NCBI GenBank assembly: GCA_004552485.1
Contig: SFOH01000055.1
Span: 1-16,590 of the forward strand
From: Bacteroidales bacterium
GTDB lineage: Bacteria; Bacteroidota; Bacteroidia; Bacteroidales; Muribaculaceae
Direction of reading: 5' to 3'
DNA length: 16,590 nucleotides
A model generated the notes under the pieces. That model had not been told where the DNA came from, ran no database searches, and was given only the letters and a program-made list of their open reading frames with translations. The position numbers and the translations under genes are program-made. This document shows, piece by piece, positions 8,488 to 15,374 of this stretch (its first letter is position 1; each line of letters opens with the position of its first letter).

Positions 8488-9774
8488 ATGAATAAAGACA
8501 TAAAAATTTGCGTGATTGGTCTGGGCTACGTCGGCCTGCCCCTCGCCCGCCTGTTTTCCACAAAGTTCCCGACAATCGGCTACGACCTGAACCGCAAGCG
8601 CGTCGACGCCCTCAACGCCGGCCACGACTCCACCCTCGAGGTCAGCGACGAGCTCCTCCAGGACGCCCTCCGCAATCACGGTTTCCGCTGCACCGCCAAC
8701 CTTGACGATATCCGCGACGCCAACTTCTACGTTGTCGCCGTCCCCACCCCCGTCGACGACAACAACCGTCCCGACCTCAAGCCCCTCTGGGGCGCCTCCG
8801 AAACGGTGGGCCGCGTCATCTCGAAAGGCGACATCGTGGTCTATGAGTCGACGGTCTACCCCGGCGTCACCGAGGAGGAGTGTCTCCCTGTCGTCGAGAG
8901 GGTCAGCGGCCTCAAGTTCAACCGCGACTTCTTCGCCGGTTACTCGCCCGAGCGCATCAACCCCGGCGACAAGCTGCACACCGTCGAGACAATCCGCAAG
9001 GTCACCTCGGGCTCCACTCCCGAAATCGCCGACATCGTCGACGAGGTCTACAACACGGTCCTGGTCAACGGCACCCACAAAGCCCCCTCCATCCGCGTGG
9101 CCGAGGCCTCGAAAATCATCGAGAACTCGCAGCGCGACGTCAACATCGCCTTCATGAACGAGCTGGCCAAAATCTTCAACGCCATGGGCATCGACACCCA
9201 CGACGTCATCGAAGCCGCCTCCTCGAAGTGGAACTTCATAAAACTTTCGCCCGGACTGGTCGGCGGCCACTGCATCAGCGTCGATCCCTACTACCTCATC
9301 CAGAAGGCCCAGGTCTACGGCGTGCTCCCGCGCGTGATGTTCTCGGCGCGCCGCCTCAACGACGGCATGGGCGCCTACGTGGCCAATCAGACCATCAAGG
9401 CCATGAATCTCAAGGGCGTGCGCGTCAAGGACGCCCGCATCCTCATCCTCGGCATCACCTTCAAGGAAAACTGCCCCGACATCCGCAACACCAAGGTGGT
9501 GGACATCTACCACACTCTGCGCGAGTACACCCCCGACATCACCGTCTACGACCCCTGGGCCAACGCCGATGCCGTCAGCCGCGAATACGCCGTCGCCCTC
9601 ACCGACAAACCCCTCGACGAGCTCTCCGGCTCATTTGACGCCGTAATCCTGGCCGTCGCCCACAACGAGTTCAAGGGCCGCGACATCCGCGCCTTCCTCG
9701 CCGACCCGGCCGAGGGCGTCGTCTACGACGTCAAAGGCATCCTTCCGCGCCACATGGTCGACGCACGCCTCTGA
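8488..9774 (+). CDS. UDP-N-acetylhexosamine 6-dehydrogenase, WbpO/TviB type
   Basis: A 428-residue nucleotide-sugar dehydrogenase that oxidises C6 of a UDP-N-acetylhexosamine to the uronic acid in two NAD+-dependent steps, feeding capsule or O-antigen synthesis. The N-terminal Rossmann motif is VIGLGYVGLPLA (9-20). PTPVD and YESTVYPG follow. Lys209 and Asn213 (SKIIENSQRDVN) and the catalytic Cys262 in GLVGGHCISVDPYY are intact, and the C-terminal domain has LGITFKENCPDIRNTKV. The GHDSTLEVSD (45-54) and YSPERINPGDK segments are characteristic of the WbpO/TviB/VipA subgroup rather than of UDP-glucose dehydrogenase. The exact substrate (GlcNAc or GalNAc) cannot be read from the sequence. It has its own promoter and terminator-insulated start, and the next gene follows after 33 nt. 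Confidence 0.9.
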   Translation: MNKDIKICVIGLGYVGLPLARLFSTKFPTIGYDLNRKRVDALNAGHDSTLEVSDELLQDALRNHGFRCTANLDDIRDANFYVVAVPTPVDDNNRPDLKPLWGASETVGRVISKGDIVVYESTVYPGVTEEECLPVVERVSGLKFNRDFFAGYSPERINPGDKLHTVETIRKVTSGSTPEIADIVDEVYNTVLVNGTHKAPSIRVAEASKIIENSQRDVNIAFMNELAKIFNAMGIDTHDVIEAASSKWNFIKLSPGLVGGHCISVDPYYLIQKAQVYGVLPRVMFSARRLNDGMGAYVANQTIKAMNLKGVRVKDARILILGITFKENCPDIRNTKVVDIYHTLREYTPDITVYDPWANADAVSREYAVALTDKPLDELSGSFDAVILAVAHNEFKGRDIRAFLADPAEGVVYDVKGILPRHMVDARL

Positions 9775-9775
9775 C

Positions 9776-9807
9776 CCACTCTTCCACTCATCCACTCCTC
9801 CACTCTT
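9776..9807 (+). repeat. Four-copy octamer array (CCACTCNN) before an ATG
   Basis: The units CCACTCTT, CCACTCAT, CCACTCCT and CCACTCTT stand end to end from 9776 to 9807, directly against the ATG at 9808. They fill the whole gap after the dehydrogenase stop except one base. The array is pyrimidine-rich and has no purine-rich ribosome binding site. Read on the other strand each unit is A-N-GAGTGG, like the octamers at 15910-15940. Confidence 0.9.
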
Positions 9808-10338
9808 ATGGATAAAAACGCACTGCAATATAAAGATGAGAACGACCGGTCGTACGGACTGGCCGGTATGGCAATCTCACTCTATGTCTGGGACGGCGAG
9901 GAATACCTCATCGGCCTCGACCTCGACGCCGACCCCGGTGACGGCCTCTCCGTCAGCCCCGCCTTCAACTTCGGCGGCAACCCGCGCGTGTCGGCACGCA
10001 GCGTCTGGAAGGAGATGGTCAAGCACCTGCAAATGTCCACGGCCATGCTCCTGGGCAATGTCATGTGCCGCAGCTACTGCGCCCCCGGCGGCGCCCGCCG
10101 TCTCTCCTCGCAGACAACAGCGCTCATGCGCGCCATGGTGCGCGACGAAGGCCGCGAGCTCTGCTCGCTCGACGACGACGAAATCGCCGAAATCTTCGAC
10201 CAGACGCTCTCCTATCTCGAGCGCCTCTACGCCAACACCGCCGTCGCCACCATCGCCGACAGCCTCTCCTCTGCACTGCGCACCCGCCGCAGCCTCTCCG
10301 CAGCCGAAGCCCTCGACTTCCTCGCCCGGCTCCGCTGA
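9808..10338 (+). CDS. Conserved-looking hypothetical protein, 176 aa
   Basis: I do not recognise this family. The protein is soluble, has no signal peptide and no membrane segment. The first half looks like an alpha/beta fold with GMAISLYVWDGEEYLIGLDLD-type strands followed by PAFNFGGNPRVSARSVW (51-67). The second half is mainly helical, with an acidic stretch DDDEIAEIFDQTLSYLERLY (122-141) and a basic, Ala-rich end. Codon use matches the neighbours. The start at 9808 is directly preceded by the octamer array, and no other start is attractive. It may be co-transcribed with the dehydrogenase 33 nt upstream. A long hairpin follows. Confidence 0.75.
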   Translation: MDKNALQYKDENDRSYGLAGMAISLYVWDGEEYLIGLDLDADPGDGLSVSPAFNFGGNPRVSARSVWKEMVKHLQMSTAMLLGNVMCRSYCAPGGARRLSSQTTALMRAMVRDEGRELCSLDDDEIAEIFDQTLSYLERLYANTAVATIADSLSSALRTRRSLSAAEALDFLARLR

Positions 10339-10359
10339 TTCCCCCGCGGCAAACCGCAA

Positions 10360-10400
10360 CGAATGCGCCCCGAACCCATACCGGATTCGGGGCGCATTCG
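10360..10400. terminator. Long perfect hairpin between convergent genes
   Basis: Fifteen bases at 10360-10374 (CGAATGCGCCCCGAA) pair perfectly with 10386-10400, with an 11-base loop, and CAAC/GTTG can extend the stem past one bulged base. It lies between the stops of the 176-aa gene (+) and cydB (-), so it probably ends both transcripts. T-tracts are weak on both strands. Confidence 0.75.
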
Positions 10401-10417
10401 CGTTGTTGTCAGCGACC

Positions 10418-11545
10418 TCAATAGTGGAAATCGCTCTTGGGGGTAACGGGCTTGCTCAGCGCGCGCCAGCAGTAGACAATGTAGGCCAGCACGAACGGGA
10501 TGATGACCGACACACAGCTCATCACCGTCAGCGTGAACTGCGAGCTCGAGCTGTTGCGGATGGTCAGCGACGCCTGCGGGTCGAGCAACGACGGATAGTA
10601 GGCCGTGTTGTTGTATCCGGCCACAAAGAACAGCGTGAGCACCACCAGCACCGTGCCGGCGCCGGCCCACCAGATTCCGCCCTTCGTGAACTTACGGTCC
10701 AGGACAGTGCGGCCGATGCCGTAGAGCACGGCGACAACGCCGGCAAGCAGCATGGCGGCGCACCACCACATATCAACATAGTTGTGGAAATATTTGAACG
10801 CCACAGCCTTGACCGTGCCGTCCCCGGCCGTTTCATAGCCGTCGGCCGTCAGCAGCAGCGCCATGAACGCCAGGAAGAACACCACGAACAGCGCGCCCGA
10901 CACCGTCACATGGCGGCGCAGCTTGGCTGTCATCTCCGCGTCGTCGACACTGTTCAGCAGATAGAGCGCGCCGAGCGTGCGAGCCAGCAGGAAGACGGCC
11001 ACGCCCAGGCAGAGATTGCGCAGGTTGAAGATGGCCTCGAGGCCGTGCGTGGGCGCCCACGTCGAGATGACGGGCGCGGCGGCGTCGAGCAGGTTGGCGC
11101 GGTTGACGTCGAATTCGGCGCCGAAGAAGAACATGGCCACGGCCACGCCAAGGAGCACGCAGCCCATCAGGCCGTTGATGAACAGGAAGACGTCGTAGGT
11201 GCGCGTGCCCAACAGGTTGCCCGGCTTGCTGCGGTATTCATAGCTGACAGCCTGCAGGATGAAGCTGAACAGGATGAGCATCCACAGCCAGTAGGCGCCG
11301 CCGAACGACGTGGAATAGAACAGAGGGAAGGAGGCGAAGAAGGCGCCGCCGAAGGTCACCAGCGTGGTGAAGCCCAGCTCCCAGCGGCGGCCCAGCGCGT
11401 TGACAATCATGGAGCGGTGAACCTCGCTGCGCGTGCACATCAGCAGCGTCTGGCCGCCCTGCACGAACAGCAGGAACACTAACAGCGCACCCAGCACTGC
11501 AATCAGCAACCACCAGTAATTCTGAAGACATTCAAGTGTTGTCAT
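10418..11545 (-). CDS. cydB: Cytochrome bd ubiquinol oxidase subunit II (CydB)
   Basis: A 375-residue polytopic inner-membrane protein, subunit II of cytochrome bd, which with CydA oxidises quinol and reduces O2 to water at very low oxygen tension. The N-terminus (YWWLLIAVLGALLVFLLFVQ, residues 10-29) continues with GGQTLL. Then come RRWELGFTTLVTFGGAFFASFP, GGIWWAGAGTVLVVLTLFF and the C-terminal GYNNTAYYPSLLDPQASLTI segment, which are typical of Bacteroidota CydB. The length is normal, and no stop or frameshift is seen. The start is 43 bp downstream of the cydA stop, with a GGAAAAAG ribosome-site-like stretch before ATG. Its partner cydA is disrupted in this sequence, so CydB may have no functional partner unless that break is an assembly error. 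Confidence 0.95.
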   Translation of the reverse strand: MTTLECLQNYWWLLIAVLGALLVFLLFVQGGQTLLMCTRSEVHRSMIVNALGRRWELGFTTLVTFGGAFFASFPLFYSTSFGGAYWLWMLILFSFILQAVSYEYRSKPGNLLGTRTYDVFLFINGLMGCVLLGVAVAMFFFGAEFDVNRANLLDAAAPVISTWAPTHGLEAIFNLRNLCLGVAVFLLARTLGALYLLNSVDDAEMTAKLRRHVTVSGALFVVFFLAFMALLLTADGYETAGDGTVKAVAFKYFHNYVDMWWCAAMLLAGVVAVLYGIGRTVLDRKFTKGGIWWAGAGTVLVVLTLFFVAGYNNTAYYPSLLDPQASLTIRNSSSSQFTLTVMSCVSVIIPFVLAYIVYCWRALSKPVTPKSDFHY

Positions 11546-11588
11546 AATCTTTTTCCGTTTTTAAAATTGAGGGGGTGGTACTTCGTGT

Positions 11589-13039
11589 TTATTTGTCAGT
11601 GTCGTGGTCATAGTCGGCCAACGCGCCGCGCTGAATCTGCTTGGCCATGATGCCTAATTCGGCAACGAGGAAGACGGTGAAGACCACCACGAAAATCCAG
11701 AACGTGAGCATCACTGAGCCCGAGCCTATCTCCGAGACGGCGGCCTTGTTGGGCATGAGATTCTGAATAATCCAGGGCTGACGGCCCACCTCGGCGGTGA
11801 CCCATCCGGCCTCCGAGCACAGCCATACGAGCGGCACGGAAACATAGGCCACAACGCGCCAGAGCTTCGTATCGAGCCACGCGTCCTTGCGGTAGACGCA
11901 GAACAGCACGAACAGGAAGAACACCAGGAAGTAGCCGCCCAGCGCAACCATGATGTGGAACGAATAGAACGTCATGGCCACCGGCGGAATAGCCTCCTCG
12001 GGGCTGTCCAGGTAGCCATATCCGAAGTATTCGAAGTTCTCCTTCAGCGCATTTGCATGAGCCGTCATAGCGGCCGAGTCGCCGGCGGCGGCAGCTTGGT
12101 CGTAGGCGCGCAGGTCGGCCTGAGCCTGACGGCCGCGCTCGATGCGCTCGGCGTAGGAGACAGTGCTGACAGTGTCGCCCGCCTCGTTGACGGTGACGCC
12201 GTCCAGGATGTCCGTGATGCCCGGCACGAACGAGTCGGGCTTCATATTGGCCAGAATGGACAGGCCTTTCGGAATGGCAATCTTGCAGATGACGCCCTCC
12301 TCGTCGTTATACGGCGTCTTCTTCGGATTCACGATGCCCACGGCGATGAGCTCAGTGCCCTGCTGACCGCGGTAGAGACCCTCCATCGCAGCAAGCTTCA
12401 TGGGCTGAGTCTGCGCCACGTCGACAGCCGACGAGTGGCCGAACGCCAGCGTCAGCACAATGCCGGCCAGGCCTACCCAGCCGCCGACCTTCATCGACTG
12501 AAGCGCCATCTCGCGGTTCTTTTTCTTGTGCATGATGTAGGCGCTCACGCCCACAACGAACACGCCCGCCAGACACCAGCCGCTCAGCACGGCGTGGAAA
12601 AACTTGTTCACGGCAACCTGGCGCCGATGGCCGTCAGCCACGTTGCCGTCAGATGGAAACGCGGGCTCACCTTCTTCCAGCCGAAGAACATCACCGCGAT
12701 GAACGTGGCCTCCATGAAGAACGCTAACAGACCCTCTATGGCCAGCGGCGCGCCGAAGATGTCGCCCACAAACCAGCTGTAATTGCTCCAGTTCGTGCCG
12801 AACTCGAACTCCAGAATGATGCCCGTGGCCACGCCAATGGCAAAGTTGATGCCGAACAGACGCATCCAGAATTTCGTAATCTGCTTCCACCGCTCCGTGC
12901 GGCGGCGATAATAAATGCTCTCCATAACCGCCACAATCACGCCGAGACCCAGCGTGAGCGGCACAAAGAGCCAGTGGTAGATGGCCGTCAGCGCAAATTG
13001 CCAGCGCGACCAGTCAACAGTGGTCATTAGTTCATCCAT
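11589..13039 (-). pseudogene. cydA: cydA, cytochrome bd subunit I, frameshifted by internal deletion
   Basis: Residues 1-140 are read from 13039 down to 12620 and run from DWSRWQFALTAIYHW to FHLTATWLTAIGA. They include His22 (heme b595 ligand) and the GAPLAIEGLLAFFMEAT acidic pair. After IGA this frame gives RLP and a stop at 12608-12610. The rest of CydA resumes in another frame at 12620 with QVAVNKFFHAVLSGW, containing the heme b558 His, and runs 343 codons to the TAA at 11589, including the Q-loop region, FYSFHIMVALGG and GRQPW. In E. coli CydA about 43 residues (starting NLSALW and ending LNPVA) lie between the two joined points. Pieces of 140 and 343 residues plus 43 give the family's usual length. 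So roughly 130 bp are missing and the frame is broken. It could be a real null allele or an assembly error. Confidence 0.9.
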
Positions 13040-13090
13040 GGTCTTATATGTTTTTTATGGTTAATTGATTCAGAGTTAGCGGATTGGCCG

Positions 13091-13339
13091 TCAGGGAGCG
13101 GGGCGCGTCAGACTCTCGCGCACCGCCTGAGCGCGGTCGGCGTCCGAGTCATAGTCGCGCTGAAGAATATCGGGGAAGAACAGCACCTTGATGATACAGA
13201 ACAGGATAACGACCTTCAGAATAATCAGCGCCCAGAGCTGCCTCCCGACCGTCATATTCCGGAACCCGTCACGATACAGGTCCCACACGCGGCGCCACAG
13301 CCCCGCCCTACTGCTCTTCTCCTTCTTCTTCTCATTCAT
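13091..13339 (-). CDS. DUF4492 domain protein, cyd-operon small membrane protein
   Basis: An 82-residue protein with one membrane helix (about 34-54). The N-terminus is basic (MNEKKKEKSSRAGLWRR). A YRDGFRNMTVGRQLW motif (22-36) precedes the helix, and a FFPDILQRDYDSDADRA segment with an acidic region follows it. This is the DUF4492 pattern. In Bacteroidota such genes commonly sit just before cydA, which suggests a role in assembly or stability of cytochrome bd, similar in idea to CydX; that role is inference. I chose ATG at 13339 because it follows GGGGGT and keeps the basic start. An in-frame ATG at 13420 would add 27 residues overlapping the promoter region. The cydA start lies 51 bp downstream. 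Confidence 0.85.
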   Translation of the reverse strand: MNEKKKEKSSRAGLWRRVWDLYRDGFRNMTVGRQLWALIILKVVILFCIIKVLFFPDILQRDYDSDADRAQAVRESLTRPAP

Positions 13340-13344
13340 ACCCC

Positions 13345-13376
13345 CAAAATTAATAAATTTTCCCAATTCTCCCAAA
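13345..13376 (-). promoter_or_regulatory. Leftward promoter of the DUF4492-cydA-cydB operon
   Basis: On the minus strand TTTG (13376-13373), 20 nt, then TAATTTTG (13352-13345) fits the Bacteroidota consensus. The same two boxes and the same 20-nt spacing occur in the duplicated copy at 15204-15235. Transcription would begin within about two bases of the chosen ATG (13339), giving a nearly leaderless message. Confidence 0.6.
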
Positions 13377-13422
13377 AAATTTTCCACCTCCCCGGCCACC
13401 GACACAAAAAAAGCCCTCACTC

Positions 13423-13453
13423 TTGCACATTGACAAATAAGTTATTACCTTTG
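13423..13453 (+). promoter_or_regulatory. Promoter of the PEGA/WG protein gene
   Basis: CTTG (TTG at 13423-13425), 20 nt, then TACCTTTG at 13446-13453, followed by GCAG; the start codon is 30 nt further on. It matches the promoters at 15310 and 16025 in boxes and spacing. Confidence 0.8.
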
Positions 13454-13483
13454 CAGAATAAAACCGACTATATCATATCCCTA

Positions 13484-15067
13484 ATGAAAAAATTATTCCT
13501 AATCTTAATACTAACAGTCGTTGTGGCGGTTAGCGCCGCGGCTCAGGAAGTCTCTGTAAAGAACTTTAACATGGATCCTATGGACCTGACCGCACAGAAG
13601 CACTTTCGCAAAGATCTCCACGGTGAAAAATGTGCAGTCTTGAAAGTGCATGTCATCGCTGATGGCGTCACTTTCCAGGGCAACCTCATCGGCGAACCAG
13701 TCGAAAAGCCAGGCGAATATTGGGTCTACCTCACCGAAGGCACCAAGCAGGTACAGATTCTCTCCCGCTCATTCCTGCCATATATGCACTACTTTGACGA
13801 GCCTCTTCAGGGAGGCGCCACTTACATATTAACCCTCCAGGCTCCGCAATCCTTTGGTACTACGCCGAAGAAACCAGCCGAGAACTATTTCGTACTCCGT
13901 GTGACACCCGCCAACGCCAATGTCTTTATTGATAGCAACCCGCAGGCTGTCGAAGACGGCGCCGTCACCATCCCCCTTGCCGACGGCACGCACTCATATC
14001 GCGTTGAAGCTGTGGGATTTGCCACGCAGCAAGGCACCGTCATCATGGCCGGCAAGCGCGAATCGCGCACAGTCACTCTCCGCTCCACCAAGCCCACCCT
14101 CACCGTCACCGCCGCCACCCCCGCCACTGAAATCTTCATCAATGACTCACGTAAGGGCGCCGGCCGCTGGAGCGGCGAACTCCTCCCCGGCACATACATG
14201 GTTGAGGGACGTCTTACTTCCCACCGCACTCACACCCAGAAAGTCACCCTCACCGAGGGCAATAACCAAACCCTCGCCATACCCGCCCTGACTGCCATCA
14301 CCGGCTCTCTAAACGTCAACTACAAACCCATCGACGCTACCATTACCATAGACGGCCGAGCCGCCGGTGTCACCCCCAACATCATTACCGACCTCCTCGT
14401 CGGCACCCACTCCGTCACCATCTCCAAAGATGGCTATACCCCCGCTACCCTCTCCGCCAACGTCTCCGAATCTTCTCCTACCACTCTCTCCGGAACTCTC
14501 TCTCCCCAAGCTGTGTTCACCGACCCGGAAATTACTTCATATTCATCTGTCGATGATCCCTATGCCGACGATATTGCCATCACAGAGGAATACGAATGCT
14601 TTGAGAAGTCCGGAAAATATGGTTATAAACGCAACGGCAAAGTTGTCATTCCTGCAAAATTTGATTTTGCTCATTCTTACTTTTCTGAAGGCTTAGCTGC
14701 GGCAGGGCTTGATGGAAAATATGGCTATATTGATAAGAATGGCAAGATGGTTATACACACTGGTGGCTATGCTGGAGGACCATTTAGTGAAGGCCTCGCC
14801 GCTGTTACAATTGATGGAAAAGAAGGATACATAAACAAAACGGGCACTCTTGTTATCCCCGCCAATTATGATAATGCATCTTTCTTTAGCGAAGGTCTTG
14901 CTGCTGTACAAATCAATGATAAATATGGATATATTAATAAGGCTGGCACACTCGTCATCCCCGCAAAATATGAAGAAGCCTCATACTTCAGCAGCGAAGG
15001 CTCGGCCAAGGTGAAACTCTACGGCCGCGAATTTTATATCGACCGCAACGGCAAGGAAGTGAAGTAA
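13484..15067 (+). CDS. Exported PEGA-domain and WG-repeat protein
   Basis: A 527-residue exported protein. The signal peptide is MKKLFLILILTVVVAVSAAA, with mature protein from about residue 21-22. Residues 22-120 form a family-specific N-terminal domain with FQGNLIGEPVEKPGEYWVYL and TEGTKQVQI. Three PEGA-like beta repeats follow at about 134-200, 204-268 and 272-338 (for example ATITIDGRAAGVTP and LLVGTHSVTISKDGYTPA). From about 370 to the end come WG-type repeats of roughly 34 residues (KYGYIDKNGKMVI, FSEGLAAV, IPAKYEEAS). Such proteins are thought to be periplasmic or surface binding proteins; no ligand can be named. I chose ATG at 13484 because it starts the signal peptide. An upstream TTG at 13430 would lie inside the promoter. 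The WG part is much richer in A+T than the rest. Confidence 0.9.
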   Translation: MKKLFLILILTVVVAVSAAAQEVSVKNFNMDPMDLTAQKHFRKDLHGEKCAVLKVHVIADGVTFQGNLIGEPVEKPGEYWVYLTEGTKQVQILSRSFLPYMHYFDEPLQGGATYILTLQAPQSFGTTPKKPAENYFVLRVTPANANVFIDSNPQAVEDGAVTIPLADGTHSYRVEAVGFATQQGTVIMAGKRESRTVTLRSTKPTLTVTAATPATEIFINDSRKGAGRWSGELLPGTYMVEGRLTSHRTHTQKVTLTEGNNQTLAIPALTAITGSLNVNYKPIDATITIDGRAAGVTPNIITDLLVGTHSVTISKDGYTPATLSANVSESSPTTLSGTLSPQAVFTDPEITSYSSVDDPYADDIAITEEYECFEKSGKYGYKRNGKVVIPAKFDFAHSYFSEGLAAAGLDGKYGYIDKNGKMVIHTGGYAGGPFSEGLAAVTIDGKEGYINKTGTLVIPANYDNASFFSEGLAAVQINDKYGYINKAGTLVIPAKYEEASYFSSEGSAKVKLYGREFYIDRNGKEVK

Positions 15068-15080
15068 CCGACAAGGCAAA

Positions 15081-15126
15081 CAAGCGCACGGGAGAGTATA
15101 AGATTGTAGACTCTCCCATGCGCTTG
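15081..15126. terminator. Large hairpin after the PEGA/WG gene
   Basis: The arms 15081-15097 and 15110-15126 pair over two blocks of eight bases, with one C-A mismatch and a 12-base loop. It starts 13 bases after the stop codon. No long T-tract follows on either strand, so termination efficiency is uncertain. On the minus strand it would end a transcript from the orphan promoter at 15204-15235. Confidence 0.7.
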
Positions 15127-15143
15127 TATGTATCAAGGATCTT

Positions 15144-15198
15144 GGCGCCGCAGTCTATCTCCTCCGCCCTTATCTGTTTTCTCCTTCTACTCATTCAT
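15144..15198 (-). pseudogene. Remnant of the DUF4492 gene 5' end
   Basis: Read leftward from 15198 this gives ATG AAT GAG TAG, that is Met-Asn-Glu-stop. The next bases still resemble the DUF4492 start codons (AAG GAG AAA, then a CTGCGGCGCC block matching CTGTGGCGCC). Only the first 17 or so codons are recognisable; cydA and cydB are not duplicated here. The homology places the duplication breakpoint near 15144. Confidence 0.7.
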
Positions 15199-15203
15199 TC
15201 CCC

Positions 15204-15235
15204 CAAAATTAAAGAATTTTTCCTTGCCCTCCAAA
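15204..15235 (-). promoter_or_regulatory. Orphan leftward promoter, copy of the cyd promoter
   Basis: On the minus strand TTTG (15235-15232), 20 nt, then TAATTTTG (15211-15204), the same boxes and spacing as before the intact DUF4492 gene. It has no intact gene downstream and faces the hairpin at 15081-15126. Confidence 0.5.
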
Positions 15236-15309
15236 AAAATTTTTCATCACGTAATACCGCCGGTTCATCAAAAATCTCCGCCGGTTCACACTTTATAGCT
15301 CTGCCTCTC

Positions 15310-15340
15310 TTGCTTGGCCCAAAATATCTGATTATCTTTG
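15310..15340 (+). promoter_or_regulatory. Promoter of the WG-only gene
   Basis: TTG at 15310-15312 within CTTGC, 20 nt, then TATCTTTG at 15333-15340, 34 nt before the ATG at 15375. Confidence 0.7.
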
Positions 15341-15374
15341 TGCAGCACTCCTTATTGCCCTCAATGTTGTAGCC

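Larger units (their letters stand above)
13291..13453. repeat. Upstream segment duplicated at 15144-15340, copy 1
   Basis: This stretch covers the 5' end of the DUF4492 gene, the divergent intergenic region and the promoter of the PEGA/WG gene. Shared landmarks with 15144-15340 are, in order, GGCGCC(A/G)CAG, CCGCCCT, TTCTCCTTCT, CTCATTCATNCCCCCAAAAT, the run of A/T blocks, and the CTTGC/TATCTTTG or TACCTTTG boxes. Alignment by eye needs small gaps, mainly near the right end. Confidence 0.75.
15144..15340. repeat. Upstream segment duplicated from 13291-13453, copy 2
   Basis: The second copy of the cyd/PEGA-WG upstream region. This accounts for most of the roughly 300 bases without an intact gene between 15068 and 15374. 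The left part matches the start of the DUF4492 gene, the middle its leftward promoter, and the right end the promoter of the WG gene. About 35 extra bases, including two CCGCCGGTTCA-like repeats near 15257 and 15278, separate the two promoters. Confidence 0.7.

Noticed and set aside
9836..11482. Long open frame of 548 codons on the + strand
   Set aside because: It overlaps the 176-aa gene out of frame and runs antisense to cydB; its composition (Arg/His/Gln-rich) is typical of a shadow frame in G+C-rich DNA.
13340..13420. ATG at 13420 as start of the DUF4492 protein
   Set aside because: It would place 27 unrelated residues over the A/T-rich promoter region; MNEKKKEK at 13339 fits the family.
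13430..13483. TTG at 13430 as start of the PEGA/WG gene
   Set aside because: The added 18 residues overlap the promoter; ATG 13484 opens directly with a normal signal peptide.
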